A stretch of DNA of 22,095 nt from Ignavibacteria bacterium UBA2373 (GTDB lineage Bacteria > Bacteroidota > Ignavibacteria > Kapaibacteriales > UBA961). The DNA is taken from NCBI GenBank assembly GCA_002344005.1, contig DDTD01000062.1, forward strand, positions 1-22,095, read 5' to 3'. Within the stretch, counting starts at the first letter, position 1. Every line of letters starts with the position of its first letter. The notes under the pieces are model-generated. The model saw nothing but the letters and a program-made list of their open reading frames with translations, had not been told where the DNA came from and ran no database searches. The position numbers were made by a program, and so were the translations under genes. Below are positions 1-8,185 of this stretch, piece after piece.

Positions 1-2
1 GA

Positions 3-1361
3 TCTATACAAGAAAATATACTTATACCAAAATCCGAGTTGCAGGATTCTTTGTCAAGTATTTTTGTGCAAAATGGTGCAAAATTATATAATGATTTTTC
101 TGAAAAAAATAGAACTTTAAATGGTAGAAAAACAATTGCTGAATATGAAAATTTCTTGTCGGTAGAAGTTTTTTTAGGGAAATCTGTACTCTTACATCCT
201 TCGTATGCTTCAACATCTAACCTCAAAGATGTTACCTTCTCTGAATTCCAAATTCAAATAGGTGAAGATGAACCACGCTTCATACATGAATTAGGAACAG
301 GATTACAAATGATAATTATTCTTACTTGGTGTTTGTTTGAGATTGACTATGGTGTGATTTTTATTGAAGAACCGGAACTGTTTATACATCCGGGACTTCA
401 GAGACAATTAATGAATATCTATACAAGACATCCGCGAAGCGAACGATTTCTATTTTTTATTGCAACGCATTCAAATCATATTGTTGATATTGCCCAATAT
501 GAACCTGATTTGTGTTCAGTATTTATGATAAAAAAGAAAATAAAAGATGATAAACCCTGCTTTGTACTCCGAAATTTTCGTGAAGATGAAGTAATACAAT
601 CATTGGGAATAACACAATCGTCATTATTTTTGGCAAACTGCTCAATATGGGTAGAGGGTAATACAGACTGGAAATATATACGTTCTTGGTTTGAGTTGTT
701 CTTATTGACAGAAAAAACCAAAGATCGTTTCAAAGAAGGTTTACATTATACTTTTGTTGAATATGGTGGCTCGCTCATTGATCATTGGATGTTTTCAGAA
801 GAGCTTGAATGTGATACTGACGAAAAAGAAGAGCTTAAAAGTGTCTCTAAGGAAAGACTTAATTCGAAAAAAGTATCTCGAAAATCATTTGTGATTGCAG
901 ATAGGGGAGATAAAAATAATCGTAAGAATAATAAAAGAATAAAGGAGCTCAAAAAAAGAATAGGTACTGAAAATTTTTATTTAACCGAAGGGTATGAAAT
1001 AGAGAATTTACTTGCAGTTGAAGTAATTGTAGATTATTTGAAAGAGAAAGGTGAAAATATTGATGATAAAGTAGTTGATAAGATTGCTGAAGGAATTAAG
1101 ACACTTCCATTGGGTAGCTGTCTTGATATTGCTCTTGATATGACGAAATATGCTGAAGAATCAGGAACAATAAAGAATAAAGGAAATTTCTGTAATAAGA
1201 TAACAAAAATTATTAGAGATAAAGGGCTCAAAGCAAAGCAGATTGCAGAAGAATCGAAAGCCGGCATTGATCGCAGTACTTTTGCTGACATTATTTCTGA
1301 TGAGGGATGGTCTTTATGTGAGAAAATATACGAATTCATTAAACGCAATAATCCCTCGTAG
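3..1361 (+). CDS. OLD-like ATPase-TOPRIM protein, 5' end missing
   Basis: The reading frame is open from the first bases of the window (codon 3-5) with no stop upstream, so the N-terminus with the Walker A motif lies outside; the TTG at 39 is not a real start. What remains (452 residues) has an ABC-like signature (ELGTGLQ, nt about 286-306), a Walker B with catalytic glutamate pair (IFIEEPELF, about 357-383) and a switch histidine (ATHSNHIVD, about 463-489). A TOPRIM-like half follows, with EG in IWVEGNTDWKY (about 646-678) and a D.D-type acidic motif in VIADRGDKNN (about 891-920). This order is that of OLD-family ATPase-nucleases, which include the Gabija nuclease GajA, and of related ATPase plus TOPRIM/DUF4435 proteins such as PARIS AriA. 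A DNA-cleaving or sensing defence role is inferred from family only; no partner gene is visible inside the window. It converges on the tRNA-Arg terminator. Confidence 0.72.
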   Translation, partial: SIQENILIPKSELQDSLSSIFVQNGAKLYNDFSEKNRTLNGRKTIAEYENFLSVEVFLGKSVLLHPSYASTSNLKDVTFSEFQIQIGEDEPRFIHELGTGLQMIIILTWCLFEIDYGVIFIEEPELFIHPGLQRQLMNIYTRHPRSERFLFFIATHSNHIVDIAQYEPDLCSVFMIKKKIKDDKPCFVLRNFREDEVIQSLGITQSSLFLANCSIWVEGNTDWKYIRSWFELFLLTEKTKDRFKEGLHYTFVEYGGSLIDHWMFSEELECDTDEKEELKSVSKERLNSKKVSRKSFVIADRGDKNNRKNNKRIKELKKRIGTENFYLTEGYEIENLLAVEVIVDYLKEKGENIDDKVVDKIAEGIKTLPLGSCLDIALDMTKYAEESGTIKNKGNFCNKITKIIRDKGLKAKQIAEESKAGIDRSTFADIISDEGWSLCEKIYEFIKRNNPS

Positions 1362-1372
1362 AAGTTCCTAAA

Positions 1373-1403
1373 TAAAAAAGTCCTTACTTACAAAAATAAG
1401 GAC
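1373..1403 (-). terminator. Rho-independent terminator of tRNA-Arg
   Basis: A perfect 7-bp inverted repeat (GTCCTTA at 1380-1386 with TAAGGAC at 1397-1403, 10-nt loop) is followed on the minus strand by a run of six T. It lies 8 nt past the tRNA 3' end. In the plus direction there is no T run, so it serves the minus-strand tRNA rather than the ATPase gene that ends at 1361. Confidence 0.85.
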
Positions 1404-1411
1404 TCAGTATG

Positions 1412-1484
1412 CGCACCCGGAGGGACTCGAACCCCCAACCTTGTGAACCGGAATCAGACGCTCTATCCATTGAGCTACGGATGC
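1412..1484 (-). tRNA. tRNA-Arg (anticodon CCG)
   Basis: The minus strand folds into a full cloverleaf of 73 nt. The acceptor GCATCCG pairs with CGGGTGC (one T.G wobble), the D arm is GCTC/GAGC, the anticodon loop TTCCGGT reads CCG (decodes CGG), and the T arm GGGGG-TTCGAGT-CCCTC has one wobble. G73 is the discriminator; CCA is not encoded (CAT follows). The anticodon stem TCTGA/TCACA carries a C28-C42 mismatch, which is unusual. It sits 39 bp downstream of the ABC ATPase gene on the same strand, with its own promoter-like box at 1501-1508. Confidence 0.93.
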
Positions 1485-1500
1485 ATGATTCTTTGGCCTG

Positions 1501-1508
1501 CAAAAATA
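1501..1508 (-). promoter_or_regulatory. TATTTTTG promoter box for tRNA-Arg
   Basis: The minus strand reads TATTTTTG ending 16 nt before the tRNA 5' end, matching the Bacteroidota -7 element TAnnTTTG. The same octamer precedes the SRP RNA gene at similar distance. No clear upstream -33 element was found. Confidence 0.6.
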
Positions 1509-1523
1509 GCGAATATTTCCCGA

Positions 1524-2222
1524 TTAGCGGTTGCTTGTCAGCAATTCACCGTCGCTAAGTTCAATAATACGGTCAGTTCTTTGAGCAAAGTCTTGGTCAT
1601 GGGTGACAGCAATGATAGTTTGTCCATAGTCTGCTGTCAATTCGCGAAAAATGCCGAAGACTATGTCAGAATTGGTTTTATCCAAATTACCCGTCGGTTC
1701 ATCGCCCATAATGATTGTCGGATTATTGATTAATGCACGTGCTATGGCTACCCGTTGTTGCTGCCCGCCGGACAAAGTATTCGCGGTCTTCAATGCTTGG
1801 TCAGCGACACCCAGTAATCGTAATTTCTCATAGGCATCATGTTCCACTTCCTTCTCGGATTTTTTACCGAGTTTTAATGCGGGTAACATCACATTTTTTA
1901 GGCAAGAAAATTCAGGTAATAAAAAATGGAACTGAAAAACAAAGCCAATATGCTCATTACGGAAATCCGATAATTGATTGAGAGTTTTTCCAGTTAATAG
2001 TGTATTGTTTATTTCGAGCGTACCTTCATAATCCGTATCCATGGTGGAAAGCACATATAATAATGTAGATTTTCCGGAACCTGATTTACCGATTAATGAT
2101 AAAAATTCGCCTCTTTGTATGGTAAATGAAATATTATTCAATGCTTTGAACTTTACCGGAGTGGTAAAATATTTTACAATAGAAGAACATCGTAAGACAA
2201 TATCATTCTCTTCTTTCATCAT
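1524..2222 (-). CDS. ABC transporter ATP-binding protein (LolD/MacB type)
   Basis: A 232-residue nucleotide-binding domain that powers the export or extraction complex formed with the two genes upstream. Walker A GKSGSGKST at residues 45-53, Q-loop Q97, signature LSGGQQQRVAIARAL from 150, Walker B IIMGDEP from 170 and switch H208 are all intact. Length and sequence fit the LolD/MacB/FtsE group of ATPases that work with FtsX-fold permeases. The start is the first of two adjacent ATG codons in an ATGATGA overlap with the permease stop codon, which implies translational coupling. No terminator separates it from the tRNA downstream. Confidence 0.93.
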   Translation of the reverse strand: MMKEENDIVLRCSSIVKYFTTPVKFKALNNISFTIQRGEFLSLIGKSGSGKSTLLYVLSTMDTDYEGTLEINNTLLTGKTLNQLSDFRNEHIGFVFQFHFLLPEFSCLKNVMLPALKLGKKSEKEVEHDAYEKLRLLGVADQALKTANTLSGGQQQRVAIARALINNPTIIMGDEPTGNLDKTNSDIVFGIFRELTADYGQTIIAVTHDQDFAQRTDRIIELSDGELLTSNR

Positions 2223-3478
2223 TTTCCTCGAATAATTTCTACGGGATCAATTTTTCCGGCTTTTCTTGAAGGTAAATATCCGGCAGCGGCTGTGGTCAAT
2301 AATCCAAATACTAATCCTATGGCATAGTACAGCGGAGAAAAACTCATGGGTAAGCTTGTCAGATTAATAACTCCTTTTGCTTCAAAGGGTATTTTCGATA
2401 TACCATACGACATCAATAAGCCGACAAGTAATCCGGCAATTGCTCCACCCAAACCCAGCGATAATGCTTGTATCATAAAAATTGCTTTCACATCACCGCC
2501 GGAAAAACCTGTTGCTTTTAAAATGGCAATATCACGCATTTTTTCATAAATAGTCATATTGAGAATATTGTAAATTCCAAAACCCGCAACAATTAACAGT
2601 GCCACAGACACAGAGTATGTGATGGTATTACGCAAAGTAAAACTCACTAAAATAGAAGCATTGGCGGTTTCCCAATCTTCTGCTTTGTAACCAAATAAAT
2701 TGCTGTATAAATGGGACTTATCCTTTGCTTTATATAAATCGCGTAATTTTATATTGATGTCGGTAATAAATGATTTATCTTTTTGCAGCAATCGTTGTGC
2801 AGTATGAAGTGTAGAGTATGAACGGCTATTATCAATAGCACCAATCCCCATTTGAACAATACCGACAATGCGCAATAAAACACGTGTACCGGTAACAGTG
2901 GTAACATTAATTTTATCACCAACATTTACTTGCATGGTTTCAGCCAAACCCGAACCGATTATAATACCATTATCCGTTGTTAAGACATCATAGAGATTAC
3001 CGCCTATAAGTTTATCGCCGATGCCGAATAATTTATGCTCTTCCAAAATATCAACACCTGCGATAGTTCCACCAATTTCATGCTGTCCATATTGATAAAA
3101 AACCTGCGCCGTCAGTAGTGGCGATGCACCATACACATCGGGATCTTTGCGTATATAGTCAAGCATTGTGAGAGCATTACGTAATTTTTTTTGTTCATTT
3201 TTCGGTCGTTCATGATGCACTTCAATAAGAGGAGTATTTCCCAATAAACGCTGCATCACCGAAGGTTCTCTTCGTTGAATATCACGATACATATGAATAT
3301 GTGGCGTGGCACTTAACGTCAAATCTTCGAGTAAATTATTAATTCCATTCATCATACCAATCATTGCAATAAAAACAGAAATACCAAAGGTAACGCCGAG
3401 TGCGGCAATGAATGTTTGTTTTTTTCTTGACATCAAATGCACGAAAGCAATCTGAGAAGCTAAAGTATATTGCGTCAT
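2219..3478 (-). CDS. FtsX-type ABC transporter permease (LolC/E- or MacB-like)
   Basis: A 419-residue inner-membrane subunit. One N-terminal membrane segment (about residues 24-46) is followed by a large periplasmic domain of about 230 residues. Three C-terminal membrane segments (about 283-308, 335-360 and 380-405) form the FtsX domain, with a conserved-looking cytoplasmic stretch MRDIAILKATGF between the first two. This is the layout of MacB/LolC/LolE permeases, which drive periplasmic events mechanically rather than transporting across the inner membrane. It has an ATGA overlap with the membrane-fusion gene upstream and overlaps the ATPase gene downstream. As only one permease gene is present, a homodimer is likely. 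The substrate cannot be read; with a fusion protein alongside, MacAB-like efflux is favoured over lipoprotein sorting. Confidence 0.9.
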   Translation of the reverse strand: MTQYTLASQIAFVHLMSRKKQTFIAALGVTFGISVFIAMIGMMNGINNLLEDLTLSATPHIHMYRDIQRREPSVMQRLLGNTPLIEVHHERPKNEQKKLRNALTMLDYIRKDPDVYGASPLLTAQVFYQYGQHEIGGTIAGVDILEEHKLFGIGDKLIGGNLYDVLTTDNGIIIGSGLAETMQVNVGDKINVTTVTGTRVLLRIVGIVQMGIGAIDNSRSYSTLHTAQRLLQKDKSFITDINIKLRDLYKAKDKSHLYSNLFGYKAEDWETANASILVSFTLRNTITYSVSVALLIVAGFGIYNILNMTIYEKMRDIAILKATGFSGGDVKAIFMIQALSLGLGGAIAGLLVGLLMSYGISKIPFEAKGVINLTSLPMSFSPLYYAIGLVFGLLTTAAAGYLPSRKAGKIDPVEIIRGK

Positions 3479-4566
3479 GGCTTTACAATAAGCGTTGATG
3501 AATGAATACCGGAGAGTACTTCCACATAATCAAAATTCTGTGCGCCGATTTTTATATGTTTTGTTACTTTTTCACCATTATTATCAATAATAACCGAATC
3601 TTTTCCTTGCAGATACGATCGAGGTATTGTTAATGCTTTCGGATTAGACCGAATAATAATATTGGCTTCTGCACTGAGAGCCACTATTCCTGTGGGGGGC
3701 GATGTGATAAATTCGGCATCTACCCGTATTGTTTGATTTTGTTTTTGGAGTATCGGGTAAATTTTTGTGATGACAGCATCGAATATTTTTCCATTATAGG
3801 AATCTAATGAGATTGCTACTTTTTGTCCTATGGCAATTTTCCCGACATCATTTTCATCTACATATAATTGTGCATAAATATGGGAACGAGAACCGAGTAA
3901 AGCAATAGCATCATTTTTTCGTACCGATTCGCCGCGTTTTTTATACAGTTCATATATCATACCATCAATATCGCTGATAATTCTGACATTATATTTATCT
4001 TTTTGTGCTGTTATTTTTTGTACTTTGACAGCATCCATTTCATTGCGTAAGCGTTGTTGTGTTTGCTCAAAACGTTGTTTTGACATTTCATATTCTTTTT
4101 TTGATGTTGTGAATCTGAGAGACACTTTTTCATATTCGGCACTTGAGATTACTTTTTCGGCAAACAGACGCGAATATCGGGCATAATTCACAGAATCATC
4201 AGTCATTTTGGTGCGTGCATTGCTCATGGCATTGCGTAGTTCTTGTAAAATGGGTGAAGCCGGAGAGGCATTGAGTAATGCTAAGGCATAGCTTTGTTCG
4301 CTGGCAGCCAGTTTAGCATTTTGTACATCATTATCCAAATCGCAAAGAACATCACCTTTGGTGATAGTATCGCCTTCATTTTTGTGGACTGCGGTAATAA
4401 TCCCGTCTTGTTGAGCATAGACTTTATATTCATCGTATGGCGCAATATAGCCGGTAGCATAGACAGCTTCAACAACAGAACGTATTTCGGGATGGATTGT
4501 CGTGGAGTCCTTGCGGCATGCAACAAAAAGGAAACTGACACTTATAATGGCGAGTATATACTTCAT
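3475..4566 (-). CDS. Lipoprotein membrane-fusion protein (HlyD/MacA-like)
   Basis: The periplasmic adaptor of the ABC exporter, 363 residues from the ATG at 4566. That start is preferred over an upstream in-frame one at 4629 because it places a lipoprotein signal at the N-terminus: Lys2, a hydrophobic core, then lipobox FVAC with Cys17. A split lipoyl domain follows (first half about 45-80 with QQDGIITAVHKNEGD, second half about 200-235 with DIDGMIYELYKKRGE), separated by a long Lys/Glu/Gln-rich coiled-coil hairpin (about 85-195), then a beta-barrel domain and a C-terminal region. This is the standard MFP order. Its stop overlaps the permease start by four bases, so it is first in the three-gene operon. 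No outer-membrane TolC partner gene is adjacent, although a beta-barrel gene is divergent. Confidence 0.9.
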   Translation of the reverse strand: MKYILAIISVSFLFVACRKDSTTIHPEIRSVVEAVYATGYIAPYDEYKVYAQQDGIITAVHKNEGDTITKGDVLCDLDNDVQNAKLAASEQSYALALLNASPASPILQELRNAMSNARTKMTDDSVNYARYSRLFAEKVISSAEYEKVSLRFTTSKKEYEMSKQRFEQTQQRLRNEMDAVKVQKITAQKDKYNVRIISDIDGMIYELYKKRGESVRKNDAIALLGSRSHIYAQLYVDENDVGKIAIGQKVAISLDSYNGKIFDAVITKIYPILQKQNQTIRVDAEFITSPPTGIVALSAEANIIIRSNPKALTIPRSYLQGKDSVIIDNNGEKVTKHIKIGAQNFDYVEVLSGIHSSTLIVKP

Positions 4567-4702
4567 AGAGATTCGTCGTGTAAAGTTAGATTGAACGGTA
4601 AAATTGCACTTTTTTTTAACAAATTCCAATGATATTCGCTGTATTTGGCAAAGAATAGCCGAATTTTTCTTCTAAGATTTCATTTCTTTGTCTATTTCGA
4701 CC

Positions 4703-4710
4703 TATTTTTG
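4703..4710 (+). promoter_or_regulatory. TATTTTTG promoter box for the DUF1207-like gene
   Basis: TATTTTTG lies 24 nt before the chosen ATG at 4735. It is identical to the boxes before tRNA-Arg and SRP RNA. A TTTG at 4687-4690 is too close to be a standard -33 element. Confidence 0.45.
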
Positions 4711-4734
4711 CGAAGAACAGATTTACGATTACCT

Positions 4735-5595
4735 ATGCGATATTTGATACTATGTGTCATAGTGGTGTTGATGACAGCGGAAACTGCTTTATTCTCACAG
4801 GAAGTTTTCACGAACAAAGGCAATAGTGACACAACATTTCTTCATCGTTCACTTCATGATGGGCGATTGGTGTTTCGACCTTTGACAGCGAATCCTTTTG
4901 AAGGACGTGTCGGCACTATGTATCAAGCCGATGACAACAAATTGCGTTTGGATATCGGCAATAGCATTGATTTATTCAGGCTTACGGATGATGTATGGAT
5001 TGGTGCGGACTTCTATACTTATACACGATTGCGCAGTGAGGGCAATTTCAAATTTCCGGTGGAAACGTCCGATTATTTCTTTGGGATAAATGCTTCGACG
5101 CTTCCATTGCGGTTTGGTAAAATTCCGCATCCTTTCGCTTTTCGTTTACGGTTGGCACATATTTCTTCTCATCTTGTGGATGGTTTGGCAGACAATACGG
5201 GAAGGTTAAACCCACAGCCATTTGTATATAGTCGTGAATTTGCCGATTTTACCGCAGCATTATGTATGCGATGGTGGCGACCATATATCGGTATTAACTA
5301 TGTATGGGCAACCCAGCCGCGTTCAGCCGAACGTTTTATTCCGTCAGCGGGTTTTGATTTTGAGCATCCCATTACGGCAAAAATGTACATCCATGGCGGT
5401 ATAGATTGTAAAGCCGTTGGCGTGAATGGTGTCTATGAAGGACAAATTTCGGGACAAACAGGATTTTTGTTTTACAATGATAATAGTACTGCTACGGCAA
5501 TCAATGCATATTGGTTTAGCGGGCGGAGTATTCATGGTATGTTTTTTACACAAAGAGATGCATATTTGGCAATTGGATTTCAAGTAATATTTTAG
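4735..5595 (+). CDS. Outer-membrane beta-barrel protein, DUF1207-like
   Basis: A 286-residue protein, starting at the ATG at 4735 because this gives an N-terminal signal peptide (hydrophobic core LILCVIVVLMTAETALFSQ, probable cleavage near residues 18-22). The upstream in-frame ATG at 4645 would bury it. The mature part alternates polar and aromatic residues in beta-strand fashion, contains RLAHISSHLVDG near the middle and ends in an aromatic-rich strand finishing in Phe (YLAIGFQVIF), as in outer-membrane barrels. The HISSH motif with flanking RLR and a C-terminal barrel resembles DUF1207 proteins, whose function is unknown. It starts a plus-strand run with the AAA+ ATPase (25-nt gap) and HPr, and is divergent from the ABC exporter operon. 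Confidence 0.7.
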   Translation: MRYLILCVIVVLMTAETALFSQEVFTNKGNSDTTFLHRSLHDGRLVFRPLTANPFEGRVGTMYQADDNKLRLDIGNSIDLFRLTDDVWIGADFYTYTRLRSEGNFKFPVETSDYFFGINASTLPLRFGKIPHPFAFRLRLAHISSHLVDGLADNTGRLNPQPFVYSREFADFTAALCMRWWRPYIGINYVWATQPRSAERFIPSAGFDFEHPITAKMYIHGGIDCKAVGVNGVYEGQISGQTGFLFYNDNSTATAINAYWFSGRSIHGMFFTQRDAYLAIGFQVIF

Positions 5596-5620
5596 AAATT
5601 TTGACAGATTTTTTCATACT

Positions 5621-6358
5621 ATGGCAGATCAATCTCAATTTACATATACGCTTCAAGTTGCACCTTTGACCGGAGCTGTGATAACAACTCTTGCAAAGCA
5701 TTATCCCGAAGCGGATATCCGTTGCCGTGAACATGATAAAATTATTATCATTCAAAATCGTGACTTGCCAGCCGATATTCTTGATAGTATTCGTTTGGAT
5801 TTATTATTTTATGATCGTAATCCCACATTGCCATTAGAAAATTTATGTTCTAATCTCCATAATTATATTCCTAAGAATGAATCACAAAAGGAGATGTTAT
5901 TATATGCAGAAAAGTTAATTACATTTAATGATGACAGCGTTGGCGCAGGTTTATATATTTATGGTGAAGCAGGCATAGGGAAAAGCCATATTTCAGTTGG
6001 AGTCAGTAAACAATTTATGAAACGCGGCTTGCAATCCAATTTTCAATTTGCCGACAGATTTACACTTAGCACAAGCACGAATTTACAACCCGGTCAGGTG
6101 TGGATTATTGATGATATGAATAGCGGTTATCATTTATCTTCTCGATTATTTAAACAAGTGGTGCTCAATGCTCATGAGCGTGGCGGCAGAGTATTTGTGA
6201 CAAGTAATAAAGATTATGATGAATTAATGACGGAAATGTTTGTCGGTGACAGTAAAGCTAATCGTATGCGCTATGAAGATCGTACCAAAGGTATGTTTAA
6301 AATATTGCATGTTGTCGGCAACAGCCATCGCCAAGCCAATGCATGGTATTTATCATAA
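5621..6358 (+). CDS. Small DnaC/IstB/DnaA-like AAA+ ATPase
   Basis: A 245-residue protein. The N-terminal 100 residues resemble nothing I recognise. The ATPase core has Walker A GEAGIGKSH at 115-123, Walker B VWIIDDM at 160-166, sensor-1-like VTSN at 193-196 and an arginine-rich RMRYEDRTKGMF segment at 215-226 that could supply the arginine finger. This layout is closest to helicase loaders (DnaC), IstB and the DnaA/Hda group. It has no DnaA-type DNA-binding domain IV and no transposase neighbour, so IstB of an insertion sequence is unlikely. It follows the barrel gene by 25 nt and precedes HPr by 15 nt, suggesting one transcript. A role as a loader or as a regulatory ATPase is possible; the target is unknown. 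Confidence 0.7.
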   Translation: MADQSQFTYTLQVAPLTGAVITTLAKHYPEADIRCREHDKIIIIQNRDLPADILDSIRLDLLFYDRNPTLPLENLCSNLHNYIPKNESQKEMLLYAEKLITFNDDSVGAGLYIYGEAGIGKSHISVGVSKQFMKRGLQSNFQFADRFTLSTSTNLQPGQVWIIDDMNSGYHLSSRLFKQVVLNAHERGGRVFVTSNKDYDELMTEMFVGDSKANRMRYEDRTKGMFKILHVVGNSHRQANAWYLS

Positions 6359-6373
6359 TAAGGAATCAGATGA

Positions 6374-6640
6374 ATGATTGAATGTACGGTAACGGTAAAA
6401 AATAGAGCAGGATTGCACACAAGACCTGCCGCGATGTTAGTAAAATTATCAGCAAAATACAGCTCAGACATATATTTAGAACGTGACGGCATGAATATTA
6501 ATGCTAAAAGTATTATCGGTGTTATGACACTTGCCGCAGAACAAGGTGCCACACTGACATTACGAATCTCAGGCAATGATGAAATGGCTGCACAAAAAGA
6601 GATTATTGAATTTTTTCAGCAGGGATTCGGTGAATTGTAG
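6374..6640 (+). CDS. ptsH: HPr family phosphocarrier protein
   Basis: An 88-residue HPr-fold protein. The phosphate-accepting histidine is at the canonical position, His15 in AGLHTRPAAMLVKL. Ser46 in NAKSIIGVMTLAAEQG matches the site phosphorylated by HPr kinase in organisms that have it. Length is the family norm. The start has an AAGGA Shine-Dalgarno about 9 nt upstream. No enzyme I, EII or HPr kinase gene lies in the window, so carbon regulation or another phosphotransfer role rather than sugar uptake is plausible. It is last in the barrel-ATPase-HPr run. I could not tell HPr from the nitrogen paralogue NPr with certainty. Confidence 0.92.
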   Translation: MIECTVTVKNRAGLHTRPAAMLVKLSAKYSSDIYLERDGMNINAKSIIGVMTLAAEQGATLTLRISGNDEMAAQKEIIEFFQQGFGEL

Positions 6641-6682
6641 GGGAATACGATTCATTATGCCAATGCTTATATGAACAATTTT

Positions 6683-7039
6683 TTACACCATTTGTCCGAA
6701 TGTTAAGAGATTATTGTCCGGATCAAGAATCGAAAATTCTTTAGTACCCCACTGTTTTACCGCTAAGTGACCGGAAGGATGTATAGGAATACCGTTTTGA
6801 AGAAAATCATCGTAGAGAGTATCAATATCATCAGTACGTATATAGACTTGCCCATCATTTTCCAAAGGATTTAATGTAGGATGTTCAAAAAAGTGGATTT
6901 GAATATTATCCTTAGCCACCATTAAATATGAATTATTCTCTCTGTAGCCATATTCCTGAAATGATAATAATTTTATATAGAAATCTTTTGTAATTTCTTT
7001 TCGACGCATCGGTAATTTAGGATGAATATCTGTAAGCAT
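6683..7039 (-). CDS. VOC family protein (glyoxalase/bleomycin-resistance-like) 1
   Basis: A 118-residue single VOC domain pair: an N-terminal beta-alpha-beta unit (KEITKDFYIKLLSFQEYG), then VYIRTDDIDTLYDDFLQNG and the typical closing segment FSILDPDNNLLTFGQ. This ending (DPDGN.L.F) is the signature of bleomycin-resistance/glyoxalase proteins. Members bind metals or sequester antibiotics; specific substrates cannot be deduced. The start at 7039 has an AAGGA Shine-Dalgarno. It converges on HPr with 42 bp between the stops. It is the first of four unrelated-looking VOC genes within 4 kb. Confidence 0.85.
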   Translation of the reverse strand: MLTDIHPKLPMRRKEITKDFYIKLLSFQEYGYRENNSYLMVAKDNIQIHFFEHPTLNPLENDGQVYIRTDDIDTLYDDFLQNGIPIHPSGHLAVKQWGTKEFSILDPDNNLLTFGQMV

Positions 7040-7139
7040 CGTTATTCCTTATATATACAATGAGTTTGTGTAAGTGTAAATCTCATATGCTTATAATCAT
7101 AGACATATGAATAGTAAAATAGATGGTATAGATGTCACA

Positions 7140-7598
7140 TTATAGACCAAATTGTGAAAGATGATGGTCAAGATGTTTGTAAAATAAATTATTCCATTCA
7201 GTACCTGACATTGTCCCAAAAGAAAAATTCTCTTTTCCATCAAAATATTGATAACCAAGTTGCTGAGACTTTTTTATGTTTTCAATAAGTTTAATTTTTT
7301 CTTGTTCAAAGTTTTTTTGACCAACCATAACAAATTCGGGAGCTGTTCTGCTGTTCTTTGAATATGGTTTCTCGTTTACAACAATGTTTTTTACAAAAGT
7401 TTTTAGAATAAAACGCATTAAAGGATTGGGTCGCTTGAACTTTTCTGTATGAAAGACAAACTCATAGGTCACATTGCAATGTGCCAACATTTGATCGGCA
7501 CTCATTGTACCCCAAAGCGGTGTGTTATGCGGTTGCAAGGAGTTAATGCGAGTAATAATTTCCTCTGTCACTTCTTGACTAAAAATGTTTTTTACCAT
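7140..7598 (-). CDS. DUF1569 / DinB-like protein
   Basis: A 152-residue protein with the opening pattern of DUF1569: helix, then PLWGTMSADQMLAHCNVTYEFV with a conserved His in the MLAH motif, and a C-terminal TEWNNLFYKHLDHHLSQFGL helix with further histidines. In the DinB superfamily four-helix bundles use such histidines to bind metal and often act as thiol transferases or detoxifying enzymes. The role here is inferred from the family only. No Shine-Dalgarno is visible before the ATG. It sits between two VOC genes on the same strand, with a 137-bp gap upstream and 100 bp downstream, so co-transcription is uncertain. Confidence 0.75.
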   Translation of the reverse strand: MVKNIFSQEVTEEIITRINSLQPHNTPLWGTMSADQMLAHCNVTYEFVFHTEKFKRPNPLMRFILKTFVKNIVVNEKPYSKNSRTAPEFVMVGQKNFEQEKIKLIENIKKSQQLGYQYFDGKENFSFGTMSGTEWNNLFYKHLDHHLSQFGL

Positions 7599-7735
7599 TA
7601 CAATCTTTTATTTATTGTGATATAAAAATATATTCTGTTTGAATATTGTTGTGAAAATATATTTGACCTATGAGATTCTGATTGAACATTTACGATTGAG
7701 AAAAAATCATAGGTTGTATGTCTTTGTTTTTATTG

Positions 7736-8185
7736 CTATTTAGTTGTTTTTCCACCCATTGCAGTAAAAACACTGTCAACGGGTTCCCATAATTCTATCT
7801 TATTCCCTTCGGCATCCATTATATGAACAAATTTCCCATAGTCATATTCCTCGATTTCATCAAGAATAGTAGCACCATTTTCTTTTAACTTCTGTACTAA
7901 GGATTCAATATGTTGAACCCTGTAATTAATCATAAATTCTTTTTTTGAAGGTGCAAAGTATGTAGTGTCTCGGTTAAAAGGACTCCATTGTGCATAATTG
8001 ATTTCATCGGGCTTATGTGCATTGCGGTACTCAAAGGTCGAACCCCACTGATTCACTTCAAGTCCCAGATTATGTGCATACCATTCCTTTAAGGTTTCCG
8101 GATTTTCGGCAAAAAAGAAAATACCGCCAATACCTGTTACTTTGGGTATTGCTTCATTCGACGTATTATTAAGTTCTTCACTCAT
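7736..8185 (-). CDS. VOC family protein (glyoxalase-like) 2
   Basis: A 149-residue protein. After about 14 polar residues comes ITGIGGIFFFAENPETLKEWYAHNLGL written over residues 17-44, which is the usual first VOC unit, then MINYRVQHIESLVQKLKENGA and the closing FVHIMDAEGNKIELWEP. The glutamate in IELWEP and the shape of the repeats fit a metal-binding VOC enzyme; the substrate is unknown. The ATG at 8185 starts the polar leader and has no evident Shine-Dalgarno. It is distinct in sequence from the other three VOC proteins, so it is not a recent tandem duplicate. Confidence 0.87.
   Translation of the reverse strand: MSEELNNTSNEAIPKVTGIGGIFFFAENPETLKEWYAHNLGLEVNQWGSTFEYRNAHKPDEINYAQWSPFNRDTTYFAPSKKEFMINYRVQHIESLVQKLKENGATILDEIEEYDYGKFVHIMDAEGNKIELWEPVDSVFTAMGGKTTK

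Noticed and set aside
39..41. TTG at 39 as the start of the ATPase gene
   Set aside because: The frame is open to the window edge and the protein lacks its Walker A motif, so the true start lies outside.
5621..6358. IstB of an insertion sequence
   Set aside because: No IstA transposase, no terminal inverted repeats and the neighbours are chromosomal genes.
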